Source of the DNA: Marinomonas fungiae
Lineage (GTDB): Bacteria > Pseudomonadota > Gammaproteobacteria > Pseudomonadales > Marinomonadaceae
Length of the DNA stretch: 64,000 nt
Reading direction: 5' to 3'
NCBI RefSeq assembly: GCF_001418205.1
Contig: NZ_LIQF01000006.1
Span: forward strand, 62,001 to 126,000
Under the pieces are notes generated by a model. It saw only the letters and a program-made list of their open reading frames with translations. It was not told the origin of the DNA and searched no databases. The position numbers and the translations under genes were made by a program. Below, piece after piece: positions 51,156 through 60,682 of the stretch; position 1 is the stretch's first letter, and every line of letters begins with the position of its first letter.

Positions 51156-52874
51156 ATGTACAACAATAAAAAGAAATTCGTTTTAGCTGCGCTCCCATTG
51201 GCCGTTGCGTTAGGGTCAGCGTCGGCATGGGCCGATCAATATTCTGATGCGGCACAAAAATGGGTAGATAATGAGTTTACTGTATCGACTTTGTCAGAAG
51301 CTGAGCAATTAAAAGAAATGGCTTGGTTCACTGAAGCAGCAAAACGTTTTCGTGGAATGGAAATCAACGTCGCATCGGAAACGCTGACTACTCACAAATA
51401 CGAGTCACAAGTTCTGGCGAAAGCCTTCTCTGAAATCACTGGTATTAAGATCAATCATGACTTAATCCAAGAAGGGGATGTGGTCGAAAAACTTCAGACA
51501 CAAATGCAGTCTGGCCGAAATATCTATGACGCTTATGTGAATGACTCCGACTTGATCGGTACCCACTTCCGTTACGGAAAAGTCGTACCCATTTCAGACA
51601 TCATGGAACAGCATAAAGACCTTAAGTCCCCAACGCTAGATTTGGACGACTTTATTGGTTTGAAATTTACTTCTGGACCTGATGGTAAGCTTTACCAATT
51701 GCCAACACAGCAATTTGCGAACCTATACTGGTTCCGCTATGACTGGTACCAACGTCCAGAGCTTAAGAAGCAATTTAAAGAAATCTACGGTTACGAGCTA
51801 GGTGTGCCAGTGAACTGGTCCGCTTACGAAGACATCGCAGAATTCTTTACCAAACACGTAGGCGAGATCGATGGTCAAAAAGTTTACGGTCACATGGACT
51901 ACGGTAAAAAAGACCCATCTCTAGGGTGGCGTTTCACCGATGCTTGGTTCTCTATGGCGGGTGCTGGTGACAAAGGCCTGCCAAATGGCTTACCAGTGGA
52001 TGAATGGGGTATTCGTGTTGAAGACTGTCACCCTGTGGGTTCTAGTGTTTCTCGCGGTGGTGCTACTAATGGCCCAGCTGCGGTTTATGCAACAACGAAA
52101 TACGTCGATTGGTTACGCCAGTATGCGCCACCAGAAGCACAAGGCATGACATTCTCTGAAGCTGGTCCAGTACCAGCACAAGGTAACGTGGCTCAGCAAA
52201 TCTTCTGGTACACCGCCTTCACTGCGGATATGACCCAAAAAGGCCTACCGGTAGTAAACGAAGATGGCACACCAAAATGGCGTATGGCTCCTTCTCCACG
52301 TGGACCTTACTGGGAAGAAGGCATGAAACTAGGCTATCAAGACGTGGGCGCATGGACCTTCATGAACTCAACGCCTGAAGACCGCCGACTAGCGGCTTGG
52401 CTGTACGCTCAGTTCACCACGTCTAAAACGGTTTCCTTGAAGAAAACACTGGTTGGGTTAACGCCGATTCGTGAGTCGGACATCAACTCTCCAGAAATGC
52501 AAGAAGCAGCGCCATTCCTTGGTGGTTTGGTTGAGTTCTACAAAGGCCCTGCCCGTGAGCAATGGTCGCCAACAGGTACCAACGTGCCGGATTATCCAAA
52601 GCTAGCTCAGCTTTGGTGGCAATACATTTCTCAAGCAGCCTCAGGCGAAGCCACACCACAAGAAGCTCTAAATGGATTGGCTGAAGCCCAAGACAAAGTC
52701 ATGCAACGCTTAGAGCGAGCTGGCGTGCAAGAAAACTGTGGACCAAAACTAAACGAGCCTCGTGATGAAGCCTACTGGTTGAACCAACCAGGCGCGCCGA
52801 AAGCGAAGCTTAGCAACGAAAAACCTCAGGGCAAAACCGTCGATTACGACGCGCTATTACGCTCTTGGGAATAA
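51156..52874 (+). CDS. glpV: Glycerol ABC transporter substrate-binding protein GlpV
   Basis: This 572-residue periplasmic protein has a signal peptide (1-25, cleavage near ASAWA-DQY). It belongs to the large SBP_bac_1 type with an extended N-terminal region (WVDNEFTVSTLSEAEQLKEM) and IYDAYVNDSDLIGTHFRYG, which mark the glycerol group. It has one conserved cysteine pair (EDCHPVG, ENCGPK). It delivers glycerol to GlpPQ. It is the last gene of the operon, followed by a strong terminator. Confidence 0.9.
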   Translation: MYNNKKKFVLAALPLAVALGSASAWADQYSDAAQKWVDNEFTVSTLSEAEQLKEMAWFTEAAKRFRGMEINVASETLTTHKYESQVLAKAFSEITGIKINHDLIQEGDVVEKLQTQMQSGRNIYDAYVNDSDLIGTHFRYGKVVPISDIMEQHKDLKSPTLDLDDFIGLKFTSGPDGKLYQLPTQQFANLYWFRYDWYQRPELKKQFKEIYGYELGVPVNWSAYEDIAEFFTKHVGEIDGQKVYGHMDYGKKDPSLGWRFTDAWFSMAGAGDKGLPNGLPVDEWGIRVEDCHPVGSSVSRGGATNGPAAVYATTKYVDWLRQYAPPEAQGMTFSEAGPVPAQGNVAQQIFWYTAFTADMTQKGLPVVNEDGTPKWRMAPSPRGPYWEEGMKLGYQDVGAWTFMNSTPEDRRLAAWLYAQFTTSKTVSLKKTLVGLTPIRESDINSPEMQEAAPFLGGLVEFYKGPAREQWSPTGTNVPDYPKLAQLWWQYISQAASGEATPQEALNGLAEAQDKVMQRLERAGVQENCGPKLNEPRDEAYWLNQPGAPKAKLSNEKPQGKTVDYDALLRSWE

Positions 52875-52900
52875 CGTTTAAAAGATCACCTTCTAAGTGT

Positions 52901-52930
52901 TAGACCGGCTTCGCGCCGGTCTTTTTTTGC
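52901..52930 (+). terminator. Rho-independent terminator of the glycerol ABC operon
   Basis: Stem GACCGGC/GCCGGTC with loop TTCGC is followed by seven T residues, 25 bp after the glpV stop. Confidence 0.9.
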
Positions 52931-52945
52931 ATTCAAGATAATCAC

Positions 52946-53845
52946 TCAACGACTAGTGGAGACTCGCATAACACTGGCAATGATTAACAAGGCTCCGAGC
53001 CATTGGATTAGAGAAAGGCTCTCCCCTAACCACAGCATGGCGAATAAGGCACCAAATAACGGTTCACTGCCCATCAGTAGCGCAACACGCGTTGGGGAAG
53101 TACGACTGATGGCAAGGTTTTGAGCAAAAAATGCAAACAGCGTACACATCAGCACCAAGTACAAACTAATCAGCCAAAAAGCAGGTTGAGTGAATGACGA
53201 CCAAGCAATCGGCTCATGTGAGAACCAGCCAACGATGATGGCCATGATCGTCACTACCAATGACTGAATCGCGGTCAAACTCAACATGGTAATGGAGCGG
53301 TTATGAGTCAGTCGTTTCGTCAATGTCACCATGATCGCACGACCCATTGCAGCAAGTAGAATCAAACCATCCCCTAAGTTGAAGGATATCTTAAAACCTG
53401 AGTGCAAGCTGAGCAGCAACACGCCCACACAGCTTAGCATGCCCATTAGCCATAACGATGACGGTACTCGGCTACGATTAATCAGCGTTTCCGCAAGCGC
53501 CGTTAGAATCATAGATAAGCTGATCAGCACCGCAGCATTTGTGGCGCTGGTATAGAGCACGCCAGACACCTCACAGACAAAAATTCCTGACAACACGAGA
53601 CCTGTTGGTAAGGCACGTAACCAATCTTGATTCTTACCTTGTTTAAAATCACGAACCAGCACAGGTAAAAGCATTAGAAATGTTAGTCCGAAACGAATGC
53701 CTATAAATGTGAACACCCCAACATACATTAACGCGTCTTTTGTTAATCCATAGCTGGTGCCCCAAAAGATCGCGACCAGTAGCAGCATGCATTCTGTCCA
53801 ACCAAATAATGGCCGGTAGGGAGTGTTTATTAGCGTTGTCATCAC
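52946..53845 (-). CDS. EamA/DMT-family permease
   Basis: The protein has 299 residues and about 10 membrane helices in two repeats of five. EamA features are VAIFWGTSYGLTKDALMYVG in the first half and ALLMGSEPLFGALFAMLWLG in the second. It is an inner-membrane exporter of small metabolites with unknown substrate. It is divergent from a LysR gene with 90 bp between starts, so probably controlled by it. The pair interrupts the glycerol regulon and is unrelated to it. Confidence 0.9.
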   Translation of the reverse strand: MMTTLINTPYRPLFGWTECMLLLVAIFWGTSYGLTKDALMYVGVFTFIGIRFGLTFLMLLPVLVRDFKQGKNQDWLRALPTGLVLSGIFVCEVSGVLYTSATNAAVLISLSMILTALAETLINRSRVPSSLWLMGMLSCVGVLLLSLHSGFKISFNLGDGLILLAAMGRAIMVTLTKRLTHNRSITMLSLTAIQSLVVTIMAIIVGWFSHEPIAWSSFTQPAFWLISLYLVLMCTLFAFFAQNLAISRTSPTRVALLMGSEPLFGALFAMLWLGESLSLIQWLGALLIIASVMRVSTSR

Positions 53846-53934
53846 GTTACCTCGTTGTTTCTTTTGACGAGGTACAGTCTAAATTGTATCGTTCAAGACA
53901 ATAATACAACCTACCAACAAATTATTTTTGTCTT

Positions 53935-54852
53935 ATGAACACAAATGAATTACTCAAATTACTGCCTGAGCTCGGCACATTTGTGACGGTGGTCGATGCA
54001 GGCAGTCTTTCGGAAGCCGGTCGGCGCCTACAACTGCCGCCCTCTTCCATTAGCCGTGCTATCTCCAAGCTTGAAGAACAATTGAGCAGCAAATTATTAG
54101 AGCGCACCACTCGTTCATTGGCACTGACACCGATAGGTCGGGATGTATACGAACAAGCGCTTTCGATGATGGATGCTGCAAAAGCCGCGATTGCTCGGAT
54201 TGAAAGCCAAAAAAACGAATTGAATGGCCTGTTAAGAATTGCTGCCCCAAAAGCGTTAAGTAAGCACATCATCGCGCCTTTGATTTTTAAGTTTATGGCT
54301 CTGCACCCAGCTCTTAAAGTACAGCTCACCGCCTCGGACAATATGATCGATCCAGCCACTGGGGAAGTAGACTTGCTGCTTCAGGTGACCGAATCTCCTT
54401 GTGAACATCTGGTGGCAAGACCTGTGGGATTCGTTAAGCAAGTACTCTGTACAACTCACGGCTACCTTGAGCAGCACCCAACACCACAACATCCACAGGA
54501 TTTAAAAGAACACGCTTGCATCGCTTTAGGTGAAAAAAACGATGATCACTGTTGGTACTTTGCCAACAATGAAACTGTAGAGCAGGTAATGACAAAAGGT
54601 GCGTTTGCAAGCAATCACTCTGAGATTCGTCTCGCTGCCGTTCATAAAGAACTAGGCATCTCGATTTTTCCAGAGTTCGTGGTAAAGGAGGCCATTGCAA
54701 AAGGCGAGTTGGTGGCTTTGTTGCAGGATTGGGCGTTCCAAGGGAGCTATCATGGCACGATCTACGCTGAATATAGCCAATCGCGCTTTGTGCCAGCAAC
54801 CATTCGAACGTTTATTACTTTTCTCGCCTCTGAGCTTGCCGAACAGGATTAG
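53935..54852 (+). CDS. LysR-family transcriptional regulator
   Basis: The protein has 305 residues with an N-terminal winged helix (about 8-66, DAGSLSEAGRRLQLPPSSIS, RAISKLEEQL), then a type 2 periplasmic-binding effector domain (LLRIAAPKALSKHIIAPLIF). It belongs to the CrgA-like group that binds near its divergent partner. It probably regulates the EamA permease gene. The effector is unknown. Confidence 0.9.
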   Translation: MNTNELLKLLPELGTFVTVVDAGSLSEAGRRLQLPPSSISRAISKLEEQLSSKLLERTTRSLALTPIGRDVYEQALSMMDAAKAAIARIESQKNELNGLLRIAAPKALSKHIIAPLIFKFMALHPALKVQLTASDNMIDPATGEVDLLLQVTESPCEHLVARPVGFVKQVLCTTHGYLEQHPTPQHPQDLKEHACIALGEKNDDHCWYFANNETVEQVMTKGAFASNHSEIRLAAVHKELGISIFPEFVVKEAIAKGELVALLQDWAFQGSYHGTIYAEYSQSRFVPATIRTFITFLASELAEQD

Positions 54853-54887
54853 GTGTACAGCAAGCTTACAGAGATGCTTGAAGATCG

Positions 54888-56372
54888 TTATTGAACCGAA
54901 CGCACTCTACTCACCGCGTCAAGCCAACCGGAGTACAGCTTTTCGCGGTTTTCTTGACCCATTTCTGGATTGAACTGTTGCTCTGATTGCCACAGTTCAC
55001 TGATTTGTTCGAGCGATTCGTACATGCCCACACGAAGTCCTGCAAGGAAAGCCACGCCCAATGCCGTGGTTTCTGTAACCTGTGGGCGCTCTACTGTGAT
55101 ACCCAACACATCGCTTAAAAACTGAACGACAAGGTTGTTTACCACCATGCCGCCATCAACACGCAGCGTGCTAAACTTAGCACCATCCTGAGCCATGGCA
55201 TCGACGAGATCCTTGGTCTGGTAACAAACGGAACGCAGCCCTGCACTAACGATATCCGACACACTGGTATCGCGGGTTAAGCCGATCATAGCACCACGGG
55301 CATCAGGGTCCCAATACGGTGCGCCTAATCCAGTAAAAGCGGGTACCAAATATACGGTATCAGCGTTTAAAGCTCGCTCCGCAAGACTTTGCGTTTCAGC
55401 TGCGTCATCAAACAACTTCAGGCCATCACGAAGCCATTGGATTGCTGCACCTGCGACAAAAATACTGCCTTCAAGTGCATAAGTGACTTTGCCGTTAATA
55501 CGATAGCCTACGGTGGTCAGCATTTTATGCTCTGACTTCAGCGGTTTGTCGCCCGTATTCAGAATCATAAAACAGCCCGTGCCGTAGGTACTTTTCACCA
55601 TACCTGGATCGAAACAAGCTTGACCCACTAACGCGGCCTGCTGATCACCAGCAATGCCGTTTACTGGGATTTCAGCACCCAACCACTGGGCATCAATGGT
55701 GCCGAAATCGTCACTTGAGTCCATTACCTGAGGGAAAATCACATCACCGATTTCAAGTAGTTCGATTAGCTCTTCATCCCATTGTTGCGTATGGATATTG
55801 AATGCCATAGTACGAGCCGCATTCGTTGCATCAGTGCGATGATAACGTCCATTCGTCAGCTTCCAAAGCAGATAACTGTCTACTGTACCAAAGGCGATAC
55901 ACCCCAATTTCGCACGTTCTTTAACACCTTCGACATTTTCAAGAATCCAGCGAATCTTAGTGGCTGAAAAATAGGGATCGATCAGAAGCCCTGTTTTGGA
56001 TTGCACCAATTCGCTGTAGTCTTTATCGACCAAGGATTGGCAGTATTGGCTGGTACGGCGGTCTTGCCACACAATGGCGTTATAAACCGTTTCACCGGTT
56101 TCGGTATCCCAAAGCACCGTTGTTTCACGTTGATTGGTAATACCAATAGAGGCTATCGCATCTGCATCAATGCCTGTATCCTTGAGCACGTTTTGACAAA
56201 CCGTAAGGGTTGACTGCCATAAATCCTTTGGATCGTGCTCCACCCAACCGTCATTCGGAAAATGCTGGGGGAACTCTTGTTGGGACTGACCCACTCGCAC
56301 GCCTTTCGCATCAAAGACGATCGCGCGGCTACTGGTCGTTCCTTGGTCAATAGCAAGTAGATATTGGCTCAT
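54888..56372 (-). CDS. glpK: Glycerol kinase
   Basis: The protein has 494 residues, the normal length. The FGGY fold opens with [18 protein letters not shown]. Other signatures are [35 protein letters not shown] and [16 protein letters not shown], with [18 protein letters not shown] as the ATP site. It phosphorylates glycerol to glycerol-3-phosphate after ABC uptake. It is divergent from glpR, and the shared region has a perfect GAACAT-AA-ATGTTC palindrome. Confidence 0.97.
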   Translation of the reverse strand: MSQYLLAIDQGTTSSRAIVFDAKGVRVGQSQQEFPQHFPNDGWVEHDPKDLWQSTLTVCQNVLKDTGIDADAIASIGITNQRETTVLWDTETGETVYNAIVWQDRRTSQYCQSLVDKDYSELVQSKTGLLIDPYFSATKIRWILENVEGVKERAKLGCIAFGTVDSYLLWKLTNGRYHRTDATNAARTMAFNIHTQQWDEELIELLEIGDVIFPQVMDSSDDFGTIDAQWLGAEIPVNGIAGDQQAALVGQACFDPGMVKSTYGTGCFMILNTGDKPLKSEHKMLTTVGYRINGKVTYALEGSIFVAGAAIQWLRDGLKLFDDAAETQSLAERALNADTVYLVPAFTGLGAPYWDPDARGAMIGLTRDTSVSDIVSAGLRSVCYQTKDLVDAMAQDGAKFSTLRVDGGMVVNNLVVQFLSDVLGITVERPQVTETTALGVAFLAGLRVGMYESLEQISELWQSEQQFNPEMGQENREKLYSGWLDAVSRVRSVQ

Positions 56373-56447
56373 GACTTAGCTCTCTTGGTTAATCAAAACA
56401 TTGCAATCAGATTCTTAGCAATGAATGTGTTGTTATTTTTGTTAATC

Positions 56448-56475
56448 GAACATAAATGTTCAAATTCGAATATTC
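56448..56475. promoter_or_regulatory. GlpR operator candidates between glpK and glpR
   Basis: GAACATAAATGTTC (56448-56461) is a perfect palindrome, preceded by TCG as in GlpR sites. ATTCGAAT follows at 56464-56471. The same half-site, TTCGAACATT, occurs upstream of glpD. Repression of glpK and autoregulation are likely. Confidence 0.65.
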
Positions 56476-56533
56476 AGTATTAAAACCATATTCGTTTGCT
56501 TTAGCAAGCGGCTATTAAGGAGTTTGAGTCGGC

Positions 56534-57298
56534 ATGGGGCAAATGACACGCCAAGATCAAATTATTAAGGTAGTTCGAGATAAAGGGTATGTCTCTATTG
56601 AAGAGCTGGCCGCACAATTCAACGTAACACCTCAGACTATTCGTCGTGACATTAATTCTCTGGCCGACCAAAATGTCATTCGTCGACATCATGGTGGCGC
56701 TAGCTGCGAATCCTCAACCACTAACGTGGACTACAATACTCGTCAGGCATTACAGCTTGATGCGAAAAAACAAATCGCTAAGCATATCGCCAAAGAGATT
56801 CCAAATGGCGCCTCATTATTTATCAATATCGGCACCACGACTGAGGAAGTAGCACGAGCATTACTGCAGCACCAAAACCTTAAAATCATCACTAATAACA
56901 TCAATGTCGCCTCGATTTTACGCATAAAAGAAGACTTCAACGTCATTGTCGCGGGCGGCACAGTTCGTAGCCGAGATGGCGGTATTATCGGCGAAGCCAC
57001 GGTCGATTTTATCAATCAGTTCCGTGTGGACTACGGCATTATAGGCATTAGCGCTATCGATCAAGAAGATGGGTCGCTACTGGATTATGACTATCAAGAA
57101 GTCCGTGTCGCCCAAAGCATTATCTCTAACTCAAGAGAAGTCTTTCTCGCAGCAGATCACGCTAAATTCGGTCGTAGCGCCATGGTTCGTCTTGGCAACA
57201 TCACCCAAGTGGATCGTTTATTTAGTGATGCACAGCCTCCCAAGTCGATTCGCGCTTTACTTAAAGAACATTCGGTAAAATTTGAACTGTGTGAATAA
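56534..57298 (+). CDS. glpR: Glycerol-3-phosphate regulon repressor (DeoR family)
   Basis: The protein has 254 residues. The DeoR winged helix (about 7-60) reads [20 protein letters not shown] and [15 protein letters not shown]. The effector domain (about 75-250) has the phospho-sugar-binding [16 protein letters not shown]. It sits between glpK (divergent) and glpD. It probably represses the glp genes in the absence of glycerol-3-phosphate. The start could also be the ATG at 56543, though AAGGAG fits 56534. Confidence 0.93.
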   Translation: MGQMTRQDQIIKVVRDKGYVSIEELAAQFNVTPQTIRRDINSLADQNVIRRHHGGASCESSTTNVDYNTRQALQLDAKKQIAKHIAKEIPNGASLFINIGTTTEEVARALLQHQNLKIITNNINVASILRIKEDFNVIVAGGTVRSRDGGIIGEATVDFINQFRVDYGIIGISAIDQEDGSLLDYDYQEVRVAQSIISNSREVFLAADHAKFGRSAMVRLGNITQVDRLFSDAQPPKSIRALLKEHSVKFELCE

Positions 57299-57409
57299 TC
57301 TTCACCAGTTCAAATTCCACGCCACTCCCATACACTGATCCTTTCCTAGAACTGTCACATTTTTTTGATAATTTTTTAACCAATCAGCTTGCCAAAGTGA
57401 ACATCTGAC

Positions 57410-57465
57410 TCTAGTATTCGAACATTGATTTTCATTTTCGAAAATAAAAGTTCATTTTCAATCTT
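57410..57465. promoter_or_regulatory. GlpR operator candidates upstream of glpD
   Basis: TATTCGAACATT (57414-57425) and the palindrome ATTTTCGAAAAT (57434-57445), then AGTTCATTTTC, form a cluster of GlpR-like half-sites in the glpD promoter. Confidence 0.6.
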
Positions 57466-57491
57466 ATAATTCAAATCGAGAGGGATAGAGC

Positions 57492-59015
57492 ATGACGCAC
57501 AGACACTTTGATCTTTTCATTGTCGGTGGCGGCATCAATGGTGCAGGCATAGCAGCTGACGCTGCAGGCAGAGGTCTATCTGTAGGCCTGTGCGAAATGA
57601 ATGATTTGGCAAGCGCCACGTCATCAGCGAGCAGTAAGCTTATCCACGGCGGCCTAAGATATTTGGAACATTATGAGTTTCGCTTAGTACGCGAGGCTCT
57701 GAGCGAACGCGAAGTGCTACTAAGAAATGCCCCTCATTTGGTGACGCCGATGCGTTTTCAAATGCCTCATCGCCCTCACCTACGTCCTGCTTGGCTAATA
57801 CGATTAGGATTGTTCCTTTATGACCACATCGGTAAACGCGAAATGCTGCCGGGATCAAAAGGCGTACAATATGATGCCTCGAGTCCTTTAAAACAGGACA
57901 TTACACAAGGCTTTGAGTACTCAGACTGCTGGGTAGACGATGCTCGCTTAGTGATCGCTAATGCTATGAGTGCTCGTGAACATGGCGCCTTAATCATGAC
58001 TCGAACACGTTGCGAGTCCGCCAAACGTGAAAACGGCATTTGGGTGATTGATGTTGTCAACACCGAAACTGGCGAAAAGCAACGCTTTACCGCAGATGGC
58101 ATGGTTAATGCCGCAGGCCCTTGGGTTTCAAGCTTTATTGAATCCAAGCTTGAACGCAAAGCTCCTTACAGTATTCGCATGATTAAAGGCAGCCATATTG
58201 TGGTGCCAAAGCTATTTGAACAAAGCAATGCTTTCATTATGCAAAACGCCGATAAGCGCATTGTGTTTGCCATCCCATACCGAGATCAATACACACTGAT
58301 TGGCACCACTGACGAAGAGTACCATGGCGATCCAAAAGACGTCTCCATCAGTGATGCGGAAACAGATTACATCCTTGATGTAGCTAATCAGCACTTTAAA
58401 ACCCAGCTGTCTAAACAAGACATTGTTTGGACTTATTCAGGCGTTCGCCCGTTGCTGAATGACGAGTCTTCTAACGCTTCCGCCGTGACCCGAGACTACA
58501 CACTTCATGTGGAAGACGATCATGGCAAGGCACCATTGTTAAGCATCTTTGGCGGCAAGATCACCACATACCGTCAATTAGCCCTGTCTGCAATGAAAGA
58601 CCTAAAAACCTATTATCCAAATATGGGTAAAGAGTGGACACATGCTTCTCCTCTTCCTGGAGGGGATATGAGCAATGACCATCAGGCTTTCGCGCAAAAA
58701 TTACGGCAAGAGTTTCCATTCCTGACTACAGAGCTAGCCAAACGCTTTACTGCAAGCTACGGCACTCAAGCCTATATACTATTGGCTGACTGCAAGAGTT
58801 TGACCGATTTGGGCACGTGTTTTGGTGCCGACTTATTTCAGAAAGAAGTGGATTACCTGATCGAGCATGAATGGACACGTACAGCGGAAGATATTTTGTG
58901 GCGTCGCAGCAAACTTGGTTTGGAGTTCGCACCAGAGCAAGTGAAGCAGCTGAGCGACTATCTAGCTGCTGAAATAGCCCATGAACAGGATTATGCGGAA
59001 GAGTTGATTGCTTAG
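57492..59015 (+). CDS. glpD: Aerobic glycerol-3-phosphate dehydrogenase
   Basis: The protein has 507 residues, the usual length. The FAD-binding N-terminus is FDLFIVGGGINGAGIAADAA, followed by LASATSSASSKLIHGGLRYL. The middle WTYSGVRPLLND and FGGKITTYRQLA are typical, with a C-terminal DUF/regulatory helical domain (WRRSKLGLEF). It oxidises glycerol-3-phosphate to dihydroxyacetone phosphate, passing electrons to quinone, and is membrane-associated. It completes the pathway from GlpSTPQUV and GlpK. Confidence 0.97.
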   Translation: MTHRHFDLFIVGGGINGAGIAADAAGRGLSVGLCEMNDLASATSSASSKLIHGGLRYLEHYEFRLVREALSEREVLLRNAPHLVTPMRFQMPHRPHLRPAWLIRLGLFLYDHIGKREMLPGSKGVQYDASSPLKQDITQGFEYSDCWVDDARLVIANAMSAREHGALIMTRTRCESAKRENGIWVIDVVNTETGEKQRFTADGMVNAAGPWVSSFIESKLERKAPYSIRMIKGSHIVVPKLFEQSNAFIMQNADKRIVFAIPYRDQYTLIGTTDEEYHGDPKDVSISDAETDYILDVANQHFKTQLSKQDIVWTYSGVRPLLNDESSNASAVTRDYTLHVEDDHGKAPLLSIFGGKITTYRQLALSAMKDLKTYYPNMGKEWTHASPLPGGDMSNDHQAFAQKLRQEFPFLTTELAKRFTASYGTQAYILLADCKSLTDLGTCFGADLFQKEVDYLIEHEWTRTAEDILWRRSKLGLEFAPEQVKQLSDYLAAEIAHEQDYAEELIA

Positions 59016-59045
59016 CTGGCTCATTGCATTCAGTTATCGACGTCA

Positions 59046-59099
59046 AGGTACATTTTTCGCTCTACGAGCAAGCTCTAGAAGTCGCTTAAAAATGTACCT
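59046..59099. repeat. Core-plus-variable-arms hairpin, copy 1
   Basis: A 27-nt core (59059-59085, starting GCTCTACGAGCAAGC) is flanked by a perfect 12-bp inverted arm pair, AGGTACATTTTT (59046-59057) and AAAAATGTACCT (59088-59099). The arms are unrelated in sequence to those of copies 2 and 3. Confidence 0.85.
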
Positions 59100-59177
59100 C
59101 GAAGTCTCTTTGACATTTCGTCACGAACAATTAATAAACCTGTAGAGCTTGTCTACTCAGCTGCTTAAGTAAGATCT

Positions 59178-59235
59178 CCATATTGTGTTTCCCGCGACTT
59201 CTAGAGCTTGCTCGTAGAGCGGAAACACAATATGG
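59178..59235. repeat. Core-plus-variable-arms hairpin, copy 2 (inverted)
   Basis: The same 27-nt core, reversed (59194-59220, starting GCGACTTCTAGAGC), is flanked by perfect 15-bp arms CCATATTGTGTTTCC and GGAAACACAATATGG (59178-59192, 59221-59235). It lies just after the LpxL gene stop and may also serve as its terminator, though no U-tract is seen. Confidence 0.85.
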
Positions 59236-59257
59236 CAGGTCAGACACCAAAGACTAA

Positions 59258-60193
59258 TTAGTAGACTGAAGGATCGTCTTCATTAGGGCGGGTTTTAAAG
59301 CGACGATGTAGCCACATGTATTGGGCTTTATTGCGCTTGATCTGCTCTTCAATGATTTGGTTTCCACGAATAGCATCGGCCAGTTCGTTCTCACCAGGGA
59401 AGTTCTCAAGCGGCGCACCGATTTCAATGCTATAGCCTTTGTTATCAGCATTACGCTGAACAAAGAATGGCAAGACTTTAGCCTTACCCAATTTGGCCAA
59501 TGTAGTACCACCGGTGATAGTCGCCGCTTCAGGCACTGCAAAGAAAGGAATAAATACCGCACTGGAACGACCGAAATCTTGGTCAGCGGTGTACCAAATC
59601 ACATCTGGCGCACGCAGGCTGCGAACCATCTGACGCATGTCTTTTTTCGGGATCAAAGCTTTGTTTGAACGCAGGCGGCCTTTTACCTGCAAGTATTCCA
59701 TCACTGGATTATGGTGCGGACGATATACACCTACACCTGGGTTAAATTGACCAAAAATACGCGCACCCATTTCTAATGGTAAACAGTGCACTGCGAACAA
59801 AATGACACCTTGGCCGTTGTCCAGAGTCGACTGAACATGCTTTTGGCCCTTGATGTTCATATGCGCTTGAACTCGTTGATCTGACCACCACCAAGCACAG
59901 ATCGTGTCAAAAATCGCGCAGCCTGTTTCTTCAAAATTACGCTTCAGTAACTGTTCGCGCTCCTCTAGACTCGCATCAGGAAAGCACAGCTCTAGGTTAC
60001 GTTTCGCCGTGCGTACGCGCCCTTTAGCGAGTTTCATTATCAATCGACCAATTGCTTTACCCAAGCCCATTTGCCAATTTAATGGCAACATGGACACCAA
60101 GCGGCCGAGACCGATACCAAACCAAAGTCCCCAGTGTTTGGGATGAAGCAATGCTTTAGAGAATTGCGCTTGTTCTACCACGACGTATGACAC
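59258..60193 (-). CDS. lpxL: Lipid A acyltransferase, LpxL/HtrB family
   Basis: The protein has 311 residues: an N-terminal membrane helix and basic segment (HPKHWGLWFGIGLGRLVSML), then the acyltransferase fold with the catalytic motif HCLPLEMGARI (H-x4-E, about 134), GVYRPHHNPVMEY, and the end MWLHRRFKTRP. It transfers a lauroyl or similar acyl chain to Kdo2-lipid IVA at the inner membrane. It is a single gene, with hairpin elements of the same repeat family on both sides. Confidence 0.88.
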   Translation of the reverse strand: MSYVVVEQAQFSKALLHPKHWGLWFGIGLGRLVSMLPLNWQMGLGKAIGRLIMKLAKGRVRTAKRNLELCFPDASLEEREQLLKRNFEETGCAIFDTICAWWWSDQRVQAHMNIKGQKHVQSTLDNGQGVILFAVHCLPLEMGARIFGQFNPGVGVYRPHHNPVMEYLQVKGRLRSNKALIPKKDMRQMVRSLRAPDVIWYTADQDFGRSSAVFIPFFAVPEAATITGGTTLAKLGKAKVLPFFVQRNADNKGYSIEIGAPLENFPGENELADAIRGNQIIEEQIKRNKAQYMWLHRRFKTRPNEDDPSVY

Positions 60194-60298
60194 CTATTAA
60201 AAATTCGCCGCCATTCTAACGCAAAATGCGAGAAAAATTGAGCGTAGCAAACGAGTTAGTTGGTGTTTGGCTTATTTACCCTTTGATTGTTAGCAGGC

Positions 60299-60371
60299 GA
60301 TCGCTCTTAAATCCTTTCTTGCTCCACGAGCAAGCTCTAGAAGTCGCTGCGAGAGGAATTCAAGAACGATC
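60299..60371. repeat. Core-plus-variable-arms hairpin, copy 3
   Basis: The core (60321-60347, GCTCCACGAGCAAGC, one change) is flanked by longer, imperfect arms: GATCGCTCTTAAATCC to the left and the reverse complement of GATCGTTCTTGAATTCC to the right. Mismatches are mostly transitions that keep G-U pairing on one strand. It lies between the LpxL and ABM genes. Confidence 0.8.
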
Positions 60372-60664
60372 TAATCCGTGAATGAGTAGCATCTCTCTAC
60401 CTTTACCACTTCCACCACATAAGACTCATACCATTTCTCGCGACCAAGCTGTTGTGCCACCGCGTGTCGGCTATCGCGATGCCAGTTTTGAATATCGGTT
60501 TCACTTTCCCAGTAGGAGATAGCAATTTCTTGGTCGCCTTCGGTGACAGCAATAAAGTCTTGGCAGTTGTACTGACTAAACGCCAGCTCTCGCATCATTT
60601 TCACGGTTTCTGAATACTGAGCATCAGGGGATTTGGTTTTGGCTTTAAAGATCACTGCGTACAT
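60371..60664 (-). CDS. ABM-fold monooxygenase-like protein
   Basis: This 97-residue single ABM domain begins MYAVIFKAKTKSPDAQYSET and contains MRELAFSQYNCQDF, AISYWESETDIQNWHRDSRH and REKWYESYVVEVVKVER. The tryptophan/histidine pattern matches HmoB-like or YgiN-like proteins; some degrade haem or quinones, so no firm reaction can be given. The gene is 18 bp after the AAA ATPase stop and may be co-transcribed with it. Confidence 0.78.
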   Translation of the reverse strand: MYAVIFKAKTKSPDAQYSETVKMMRELAFSQYNCQDFIAVTEGDQEIAISYWESETDIQNWHRDSRHAVAQQLGREKWYESYVVEVVKVERCYSFTD

Positions 60665-60682
60665 AAAATGAGTTCCATCAGG

